A DNA stretch of 64,000 nt from Lethocerus indicus (Eukaryota; Arthropoda; Insecta; Hemiptera; Belostomatidae). The stretch is taken from positions 62,001-126,000 of the forward strand of contig JACDQD010000106.1 of assembly GCA_019843655.1 (NCBI GenBank), given 5' to 3'. Position numbers and translations under genes: made by a program. The notes under the pieces were generated by a model. That model had not been told where the DNA came from. It was given only the letters and a program-made list of their open reading frames with translations, and made no database searches. Position 1 is the first letter of the stretch, and every line of letters begins with the position of its first letter. Below are positions 27,570 to 36,718 of the stretch, one piece after another.

Positions 27570-27879
27570 GTGCGTAGAAGAAAGGGGCATCTAAAGGAGA
27601 GAAATCCTTTTTACACTGACTGTATTCACTACGTTTTTTATATTATAATAAAACAATTAAAATAAATTATCTGCTCATTAACAAATTAATTTCTTTTTGC
27701 GAACGCAAGGCACCTTCTTCGAGTATACAATAATGGATGTAATGACGGCGCTAATACTAGACCCGCCAAACACATTAGTTATGCGGGTTAGTTTCAGTGA
27801 CGCCGTCGCCGGGTCAAGCAGATTACTTACGACGCATTATTCAGAAGTATAATTAGTTTTTTTATTTTTAGTAATCTTA

Positions 27880-28482
27880 GTTAAGTACATCTCCGCACCA
27901 CCCTCAGGGGGCGCTAGTTAATTGGTGCAAGTGCACTCAACGAACTTTAGTTAAGTACATTTCCGCACCACCCTCAGGGGGCGCTAGTTTATCTGTGCAA
28001 GTGGACCCAACGAACTTTAGTTAAGTACATTTCCGCACCACACTGAGGGGGCGCTAGTTCATCGGTGCAAGCACACTCAACGAACTTTAGTTAAGTACAT
28101 TTCCGCACCACCCTCAGGGGGCGCTAGTTTATCGGTGCAAGTGGACCCAACGAACTTTAGTTAAGTACATTTCCGCACCACCCTCAGGGGGCGCTAGTTT
28201 ATCTGTGCAAGTGTACCCAACGAACTTTAGTTAAGTACATTTCCGCACCACACTGAGGGGGCGCTAGTTTATCGGTGCAAGCACACTCAACGAACTTTAG
28301 TTAAGTACATTTCCGCACCACACTGAGGGGGAGCTAGTTTATCGGTGCAAGCACACTCAACGAACTTTAGTTAAGTACATTTCCGCACCACTCTCAGGGG
28401 GCGCTAGTTAATCGGTCCAAGTGCACTAAACGAACTTTAGTTAAGTACATTTCCGCACCACCCTCAGGGGGCGCTAGTTTCA
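27880..28482 (+). repeat. 70-bp tandem array, about 8.6 units (copy A, forward)
   Basis: CGAACTTTAG recurs at 27941, 28011, 28081, 28151, 28221, 28291, 28361 and 28431, an exact 70-bp period. Two unit types alternate: one with CCCTCAGGGGGCGCTAG, one with CACTGAGGGGGCGCTAG. Confidence 0.97.
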
Positions 28483-28496
28483 CAAAAATCGTTTAT

Positions 28497-28592
28497 TGAG
28501 TGCACTTGCAGCGATAAAGTAGCGCCTCCCTGAGTGTGGTGCGGAAATGTACTTAACTAAAGTTCGTTGTGTGCGCTTGCACTGATAAACTA
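28497..28592 (-). repeat. inverted 70-bp units closing the array of copy A
   Basis: About 1.4 units in the opposite orientation to the main array, separated from it by a CACAAAAATCGTTTATT spacer. Confidence 0.9.
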
Positions 28593-29900
28593 GATTACTG
28601 AAAATAAAAAAATATATTAATTATAGTTCTGAATTATGCGTCGTAAGTAATCTTCCTGCTTGACCCGGCGACGGCGTCACTAAAACTAACCCGCATAACT
28701 AATGTGTTTGGCGGGTCTAGTATTAGCGCCGTCATTACATCCATTATTGTGTACAATAGACTCGAAGAAGGTGCCTTGCGTTCACAAAAAGAAAATAATT
28801 TGTTAATAAATAAATTATTTATTCTGCATTGTCTTATTATAAAATAAAAAACGGAGAAAATACAGTGAGTATTTAAAAGGGTATTTAAGAAGGATTTCTC
28901 TCCTTTGGATGTGTCTTTGTTCTATGCACCAGACGATATAAAACATCTGAATAATGCCTCGTAAGTAATCTCATCTCTTGTCTATTTTCAGTCCTAAATT
29001 TGAGATACCTTTCCATTAAATGGACATCTCCAATAAATATGCGCCTTGTATCTTCCCATTTTATTCGCTCGGTCAGACACGCAACCCTGAATAGACGTAT
29101 TTGTGAAGTCGACCGGCTGACTCACGAGAGCCGAGTACCGATAAAGGGCCAAAGTGACTAACACCGCTACTGAAGATGGCGAGCAGCCGAAATTGGTCTA
29201 ACATAAGACCAAACCAGCAAGAGGAGACAGAAACGCACGATATCTACGGTATTCCAATTCCTCGCCGACCACAAAACAGATATTCTAAAATAGCTGTGGC
29301 GCTTATACTCTGAAATAGAAGGATATAATTTTAGGAGCGGTAATTTCATTGAACTCAAAATGAATCCGTAATGACAGAAACATTTTATATTAATGATCGT
29401 TATTATAAATTATGGTTGACTTTTAAGATCCTCGTTGATTTTATCGGTTGTAAAATGCTTAACGAATCGTTAAAATGGGACGGTTCATTTCGCCGGGGCG
29501 TTCTTCCAGTCCAATGTTCACTGGGCGTTAACGCAGTTCCATAAATTTGAACCGAGCTTAAAACAGAGTATGACCACGATATTTGAGATTCCTCGCATTG
29601 CAGGAAAGGGGCCCCACTGCATTAAATTCCCAAAATACTGCTTTTGTTACCCAACACCGCATTCCGGCCACTTGCATCACTTCCGCTTTATTTCTCTTTT
29701 TTCCGCCCATATACCCTGGTTTTTTTTTATCGAAATGCAAGCCTTATTTCAGTGCACGCCATGCCAAGACGTGAGAGTGCACGAGGCATCGGCTGTGAAT
29801 TTGTTCAATCCGGGTTTATCCGGCTACTACTTCATTTCGGGACTCGGTCCAACGTCGGGACCTCGTAAATCGCGCTAGTTTCAGGCCTAGATAATTTAGC

Positions 29901-29957
29901 CCTACGACCGATTTCTGCTACATACCACGGTTGTGGTATGCAGCGATTTAGCGTAGG
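29901..29957. repeat. intronic hairpin with 8-bp perfect inner stem
   Basis: CATACCAC at 29921-29928 pairs with GTGGTATG at 29933-29940. Flanking GCT/AGC and outer CCTACG/CGTAGG add further pairing across about 57 nt. It lies about 180 nt into the intron after the exon at 30133-30338. Confidence 0.75.
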
Positions 29958-30132
29958 ACCAAATTGAGAAAATAATCGGTAAATTATTGTTTTTAGGGGG
30001 TGGCAAAGTCGAACGAATCTCGGCGGTGCAACACAGAGGATTGATAGTACAATAACAGTGTATAATGCGGCGAAGCGGCAAAAAATTGTTACGGTCTGTA
30101 GACCGGGCTTGGTGGAGGGGGGGGGGATTTAC

Positions 30133-30338
30133 CTGCTGAATATTTCTTTGAGCTCGTGCTCGGAGACGAACTGTCCAAGGTTGGCGACAAATAGGGTGGA
30201 GCAGGGCCCCGTGTTGACCCCCTGCTGGGAGCCGGGCGAAGATCCGACCGGCGACGCCAGGGCCGGCGAAGGCAAGAAGTGGGGCAGCCCCGAATGCATT
30301 GAGCTCAGGGCGGCCGTCGGGTGAGGGATCGACAGTGG
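30133..30338 (-). CDS. cpo: cpo exon: linker end and first half of RRM2
   Basis: This 206-nt exon encodes 68 residues plus two bases. The first 44 are linker rich in Pro, Ser, Ala and His (PLSIPHPTAALSSMHSGLPH, then a Ser/Gln/Gly-rich part). The last 24 begin RRM2: CSTLFVANL contains the RNP2 strand (LFVANL) and FVSEHELKEIFS is helix 1. The acceptor is GATTGCAG and the donor AG|GTAAAT (phase 2). The same reading frame has no Met at its start; it is an internal exon, not an independent gene. Joined to the next exon, the split codon becomes Ser and the sequence reads EIFSSLPGF. Confidence 0.92.
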
Positions 30339-31160
30339 CTGCAATCATCAAACTCAACATCAGTCAATCGCTATCAATATCCGCCAACTTCATCATGTAC
30401 AAAATAATAACATCTCGAGGCGACGACTCCGTGCAATTAAGTTCACATTCATTATTACCACCTCGGCCCATAGGCCACTCAGTCATCTCATTTCAGCCGG
30501 GGAACAATATTTCATTGAAATTATTTCGCGGAACAATATTTTGAAAATCATTCTGACATGAATCTAGTTTTGTCATATTTTATATCCAATGACAGTACCG
30601 AAATCTCCACCGTCCACTGGAAATGGTGGAAGGTTCGAATAAATAGTGTTCTAAATAATTACTTTATATTGTTCGCAGTCCTTGACTGAATCCGCAATCC
30701 TTTATTAAAATTTATCTAAAACTCTGTCGGCTAATCGTTCTAAATATTTCTATTAATATTAGACTGTTAACGATATAAATAATTATTACACACAATCATG
30801 GTACAACACACCACACTGTTCGAGATTAACAAATTCCAATCAATTTCGTGTCCTGTCAACTTTATAACACACTCCATGTACTGTATGCGTGTGCGTTTGT
30901 ATTTTTTTATCACGAGTGAAAGTGTTTACAATATTGCCGTGAAATAATTGTAAACATTTTATTCTATGTACATAAATTATACCCAAAAAGCGATGAGCGT
31001 ACGTGATATTTTTTTTTAACGATGCATAATATTTCATGTTGAAAGATGAGTGAACAATAAGGCCGACAAAATTAGGTCTGTAATGAGTCGATGATAAAAA
31101 TAAAACGAGAACAGTAAACGAATCACAATAAAGAGGAAATTGAAACATGAACTGATTCTA

Positions 31161-31297
31161 CCGGGTGCACTGAAAAGTGGAAAATAGTATATTTTTACCA
31201 TTGATTGGATAAATTGGAAATTGATGCAGCGCTTCGTCCATAGGTTTGAACATTCTTCGGTAAGTGACTATTTTAAACTGTATTCCGGTGCACCCGA
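31161..31297. mobile_element. 137-bp MITE with TA target duplication
   Basis: Ends are (C/T)CGGGTGCAC, inverted at both sides and identical for nine of ten bases. TA dinucleotides lie immediately outside (31159-31160 and 31298-31299). TA duplication and size fit a Tc1/mariner-type miniature element. Confidence 0.6.
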
Positions 31298-32172
31298 TAG
31301 ACGCTTCTAAACACTACTGATACTGTGTCCAGAAGAATATAGAGTTATGTAGAGAATGCTGCATGCAAGTCGTAATAATAAAAAAACTGCAAAAAATAAA
31401 CAGAGCACATTGTACAAATTCAGATCGTAAACAGAAATAAATTAAACTCGAGTTATTATCGCAAACAAATAACATATTAAACAAGGGCCGAAGTCCTGTA
31501 TCAATATAAAAAAAAACAAAAAAAACATATAGGAGACAAGCAAGCAAGCTAGGTGGGGTTGGGGGACAGATCACAGCAAAATAAGAACAAAGAAACGTGT
31601 ATGAAATGAATTTATATATAGTCGTCCTGAAGAGTTTCTGGGCGAGGATATTCGAAATCGCAGTTGAAAAACAGGACCGACTTTTACCACATTAACATCT
31701 GAAAAGTATCACATGTCACCATTCATGTGGAAATGTGTTTCTGCTATGTACAAGAGGGAACGAAGAGTGAGGCAGACGTTGGACATATTAAACGTGATAT
31801 AAAGCGAAGTTAGCGATTTTGAAGTGATTAATAACGTGTGGGGAAAAAAAAGAGACAAACTAAGATATACAATCAAGTGAACGGTGCGAGTGTATACTAC
31901 GGATTGTTAAAAAGAAACAAAAACAAAACCGGGTCAGTTGATGCAGATCTCACAGACCGATGTGTTGAAGTGCAATGTGGTAGTAGATTGAAACAGATTA
32001 AAGTAGCAAAATATATTCTGCTCCGTTAACATTTTTGGTTTTAAAAGCGGTACAAATATTATAACTTTAAAGGTCAAAACTGAAAGAAAACGCGTTTCGG
32101 AAAGTGACAATACGAACTAAGAAATTGATCCTTCCAAACGAATTAAGAAAATTGAGTCGTTGAAACAATTAA

Positions 32173-32502
32173 CCCTTTCGCTATTACGAGCCACTATAGT
32201 GGCCTTTCATAAGATGCCACTGATGTACTAGGGGCCGCTATAGTGGCTCTCCGTTAGATACCGCTGAGGTATTGCGGCCAACCGTTTTGCACAAGTATCT
32301 GACTCTGGACACGCACTGATAGTATTTTGTTTCGCATCATTACCCCGGAATACTTTTATTTATAAATATCCTTCGGAGAAAAAGTTTTTCGTCCGAAAAC
32401 ATTCAAGCGGCTTAGGTTCTCCGCCGCGGTACTCTGGCTGACGATCGGCGTCGCGAAGCGTGCAGTGATGTTCAGCGGAAGTACCCGCCCGTAGCGAAAG
32501 GG
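32173..32502. mobile_element. 330-bp piggyBac-type MITE
   Basis: Perfect terminal inverted repeats CCCTTTCGCTA are flanked on both sides by TTAA (32169-32172 and 32503-32506). TTAA targets and CCC-starting ends are hallmarks of piggyBac elements. Two near-palindromes, CCACTATAGTGG and CCGCTATAGTGG, lie in the left part. There is no ORF. It sits in the linker intron, about 375 bp downstream (in the transcript) of the exon at 32877-33016. Confidence 0.85.
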
Positions 32503-32876
32503 TTAATAAGTTGACCACATCAAGACCTACCGAACGTTATTAACATCCTTAAAATTATGTTTCGAACATAATCTGCTACTTAATGGAAATTATGGATAAC
32601 AGTGAAACGAAAATTGTGTAATAAGAAGTATGAATTTAAAAACAAAACGTGAGATGTGTGTGTGTTGTTTGGAGACGTGAATGCGAGTGGTTATGTGTTA
32701 AGCTGTAGGGTGGGGGGGGGTTTCGGTAGGTGTACCCGTAAGTGTGTGAATCTATGTCTGTCTGTCTGCGTGTGCGTGTTGTGTGCAATTACGGCGTTAA
32801 TTACATGTTGGTATGGGGGCGATGGCTGGGCCACAGCGTCCTGCTTGTCTCCGGATAGTCAAAGATAGGAACGTAC

Positions 32877-33016
32877 TGGGACCTGGGGGTGTAGGGCCGG
32901 GTGCACTAGGGCGGCGTGCTGTAGGGCGGCGCCGGGAAGTTCGGCGGCCGCCGCCGCGTACGCCAACGGGTGCGGCCAAAGCTCGGGACCGCCCGCGAAG
33001 AACGGCGCTCCAAGAT
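32877..33016 (-). CDS. cpo: cpo exon: Ala/Pro/His-rich linker between RRM1 and RRM2
   Basis: This 140-nt GC-rich exon completes a split His codon and adds 46 residues: LGAPFFAGGPELWPHPLAYA, a run of alanines, then ELPGAALQHAALVHPALHPQVP. It parallels the C-terminal tail of vertebrate RBPMS (PEVW...AEL...LHAQ, from memory). The acceptor is CTCTGTGTTTCAG. I chose the donor GTACGT, which ends the exon at 32877 in phase 0; six bases upstream a weaker GTCCCA would end it at 32883, also phase 0, removing Val-Pro. Without splicing, the frame continues VRSYL to a stop at 32859-32861, giving a one-RRM product. Overlapping long ORFs in other frames are shadows caused by high GC. Confidence 0.85.
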
Positions 33017-34858
33017 CTGAAACACAGAGGGCAACAGTTAGCCAAACGAAATGTCGTCCGAGATCTCATTCCAATCGTAACACTATATAGCCAGGCGTTC
33101 CGGATAATTCGAACGGATCGAAAACGTCCGCGCGAAAAGGCTCTCGATCGTGTCTCCTCCGCGCACTACAACCCCAAGCGGAAAGCCGAATAGAAGCTTG
33201 GGATCCCGCGCAGACGAATCCTGTCAACAGTGCTCACGGGATGCTTTATCGGTAAAAACTGAAATATAGGCCTTTCTCTGTGTACATATCGACACACAAA
33301 ATGATTGAAATAAAGCCCGGTGGAAGACAACGATCGAGACCGAAATTTGATATCTGTCGCTTCAACTTATAGAGTCTCATTTTCTTATTATTAACACGAT
33401 GAAATATTCCAACTATTCGACAGTTGTAATAGCCACTAGGAATTGAGGGTTAAGTTATGCGCTAACACATTAAATTTATTATTTAAAAATAATTGTTGGG
33501 ATTATACAAAAGGGTAAAACGAAGATAAGTAAGACACAGCAGCGATTTTCTCGTTATTAATTTTCTCACAAATATATTTCAATAAAAAAATTAACGCGGA
33601 AATAATACCGATTTGAAATAATCTCAACTTGTACTTCTAAGCGTTATTATTTCTAAACTTTCACTAGCCATGCATAATAATAATTAAAATTAACGATACT
33701 TTGAAAGTAATATATAATCTGAATTCTAACGGTGATGATAACTATATGGGAAAACACCAATGTAACTGGGGTACTTATTAAATAATCTAAAAAGAAAATG
33801 TACCAATATGAATAGTAACTTGAACTGATGATTGCCACGAGAACATTTAGTAGTATAAAAACTTATAACAGAACAATAATATTTGTGAAACTGAAATAAA
33901 TTGTCAACCTCCCCAATACAGAAATTTGAGGAAAATACTTAAATTACTTAACGGTCGGATAATACGCTGATATGATAACAAACAGTTAATGTGAAGACTG
34001 AAAATTATTTCAAGAGTAAGACTCAAGGAATTTAGGGAAAGAATTTTGCGAAATGGAGTAAACCGTAACTTTGACGCCAAACAAATAAGAATGGATTAAT
34101 ATTCCAGAAAAATATACGCGGTTTATTAAAACAATTTTTCAGTTTAAAAATATTAAAAATTTTGGAATTTCTATGTAATGACAAAATTTGCAGTCACTTT
34201 TAATAATTCCCCGCTCTCGTGCAGGCATCCTAGACTCTATAGTCTAAGTCGACCCTTGAGAAATTCCACCGCCGAAATTCTATATTTAATTCAATCTTCA
34301 ATCTAGATCAACCACCAACCCAATTTGGAATTGGGGGACGGAGTGCTGTGTGCGAGACGACGGAGGAACGCGTCGTGAGTTTCATCGAAACTCGAAAATA
34401 AAATTAGTATCGATTTCATAGGAAGTCGACAAATTCGATAAGCCTTTCCCAAAACTCGAAGAATTATTATCCAGAAGTTAGGTTTTGTCGGCATCTGCAA
34501 CCGAACCGCATCCGAACCGGATTATAGCCTTTCAACCGGTTACTTTTTAGTTTATAACAAAAATGTCATCTATCGCCAAGGGGATCGTTGTCGGCACTAA
34601 TTTCGTTCATGTTCCGGGTCGAGATTTGCGAGGAAATTGTCCAATATGAAAGCGGTGGACCCGCACAGGCGCCGACAGCGCCACTAATGCTCTCACATTA
34701 TAAATCCATTAATTAGACCAGATGAACAAAGTTGGCGTTTACCCACCCTATCTCTTCCTTTCCCCGGTTACCGGCTACCTTCAGCCTCAGAAATCCCCTT
34801 ATCACAGAAATGAATATCATTACTGCTTATCTCGTGATTTCAATTGAACCCGACCCAA

Positions 34859-34861
<3 letters not shown>

Positions 34862-34896
<35 letters not shown>
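34862..34896. repeat. (TA)n microsatellite
   Basis: Perfect TA run of about 35 bp in a cpo intron. Confidence 0.95.
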
Positions 34897-34899
<3 letters not shown>

Positions 34900-36633
34900 T
34901 TCAGAAAAAATGAGAATATATAAAGTCCAACAGATTGGTTGACGACAGATGTTATTTTTGAGACAAGCACGAGCAATGTGCTAAATAAAAACACAGAAAT
35001 TAATTAATTTCAGCCTACTTTCTAATAAATATATACATAAATCAACGATTGTACCTGAACGAAATTATTCTGAATTCTATTCAGCATTATCTTAGTGTGA
35101 AAGTACTACTCGAAAATTGATTGTCAATTCTCGTGGAAATTGAACTTACGAATAAAGTCTTTTATTATACCTTTGGTCAAAATAATAGTAATAATATATT
35201 TTCGATTTCTAGCGTTGAGAGTTCAATATAAGTATTAATATAAGATACAGCACGTAAAGGAACACTAGACATTGATATAATGAATATTAGTAACAATAGT
35301 AACTTTCGGGAATTAAACTATGGACTTAAAATAAAACTGTAAAAATATTAATTTTATTACTAATAAACTCATGCAAATATTTAGTATTATATATTCCTAT
35401 AAAGTGGGAATGGCCGTTTATTTAATGAAAAAATATTTAATTACTTGTTTATATTTTCTTTAAAAATGAAAAATAATGTTCGCCAGTAAACGTGAGATAT
35501 TTTAATTAATTTTATTGATTTAGAATCAACCAAAAAATATATGAATATTTACATAATGCCTGCTGCGCAGTTTCACGCCCATACGATATCCCGGCCTCCA
35601 GTCTAGCTCTGTTATCAGGATCTATAAGGGAAACAAATCTAATAAAAATGGCATATTGACCATAAATTAAATAATATGCACAACAATTATCATCATTCGT
35701 GTCCTCTACTCCTGTTTCTCTTTCGATGTTTCCTGCTCGACAACTGGAACACACTAAAGAGACGGGAGATGACAGAATGATAAAGCAAAACAATGAAAAA
35801 AAGTGATTTTGCAGGAGTTCATAGCAATAGATTGAGGATAATTTCATAAAGTTTTATTGTCATCATAGAAAAAACATGATCTTAAACAAAAACTAGACGA
35901 ATTCCAGGCAACGAAATCTAGATAGATAACTGGCGTAATAATACTTTAAAAAAAAATAAATGAAGGTTAGTTAGGTGAATCTCAGCAGGAACTTCATAAG
36001 GAAGTGAAATAATTGCATTGTAATATCTGTTTCTGTGACGATACACGCCTATGTATTATATAAGATCATAAATGTAAAAGAGAAAAATTTACTATAGAAA
36101 AATTTATATTCCCCATAACCTTTAACGATGCCGCTCTGTAAGGAACGCACGCATAACATGGGTTATATCAGATAATCAGATATAAATAATAAATTAACTT
36201 CTAAAACTAACTAATTGATTCAATAATGTACTGCTACGTATGAAAGGGCAACTAGAAAAATGTATGTCGGTATAATTCATTAATTGAAAAACTACTAACA
36301 TTCGCATACGGAAGAAAGTAAAATGTTTACTTAAATCGGATTATATTTTTCATGCACGTTTAAATGCAAGACTAGGTTCTGATACATTCTAATTAAAGGG
36401 AGTAGACAAGAATTTCGAAAATAATTTCATGCTTCGTTGTACAGAATAAAAATCCAATCTGCTGTAATTTTAATTCGGGAAATAACAATTTATATTGTCG
36501 GCGATACTGCTTTTCAATCGGAGCGAACTGAGTCGTCTGAAAGTACACCGCTGGGCGAAGGAAACGATCAAAATTGAAGACGACAACCGGAGTGACAGAT
36601 TGAATGATATACAGCCGAAATAAAGAGGGAGGG

Positions 36634-36636
36634 TGA

Positions 36637-36713
<77 letters not shown>
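36634..36713. repeat. (GA)n microsatellite
   Basis: About 80 bp of GA repeats. The transcript strand is pyrimidine-rich here, which can mimic a polypyrimidine tract. Confidence 0.95.

Positions 36714-36718
<5 letters not shown>

Larger units (their letters stand above)
27331..29290. mobile_element. foldback-like non-autonomous element, copy A
   Basis: About 1.96 kb with long inverted arms of about 500-700 bp. Order: outer two-hairpin module (about 27358-27470), arm spacer, hairpin module (27732-27815), forward 70-bp array (27880-28482), orientation switch, reverse units (28497-28592), reverse hairpin module (about 28625-28750), arm spacer, reverse outer module (29160-29233) and terminus (to about 29290). 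The right arm has an extra segment (roughly 29000-29150) absent from the left. No transposase ORF. Exact ends and target duplication were not resolved. Confidence 0.85.
24401..30132 (-). other. cpo intron splitting RRM2
   Basis: About 5.7 kb. It contains an AAT microsatellite near 25677-25700, the foldback-like element at 27331-29290 and a strong hairpin at 29901-29957. A 127-codon open frame on the minus strand at 25913-26296 has no recognisable domain and is not called. Confidence 0.7.
30339..32876 (-). other. cpo intron within the linker
   Basis: About 2.5 kb. It carries two small non-autonomous DNA transposons (31161-31297 and 32173-32502). No exon seen. Confidence 0.7.

Noticed and set aside
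27733..27852. Small ORF starting MDVMTALILDPPNTLVMRV, present in several foldback-family copies (also near 8085-8200, 28625-28745 and 49410-49530)
   Set aside because: It lies on the palindromic hairpin module, is frameshifted in some copies (28625 and 49411), and has no recognisable domain. Structure explains the conservation better than coding.
27880..28482. CRISPR-like array
   Set aside because: The 70-bp units are contiguous with no unique spacers, and the genome is eukaryotic.
29902..30360. 152-codon open frame over the cpo exon at 30133-30338
   Set aside because: It is another frame of the real exon; only the frame giving LFVANL and helix 1 of RRM2 fits.
32797..33193. Long open frames on both strands over the linker exon
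   Set aside because: Shadows caused by the GC-rich exon at 32877-33016; Arg/Pro-rich and without domains.
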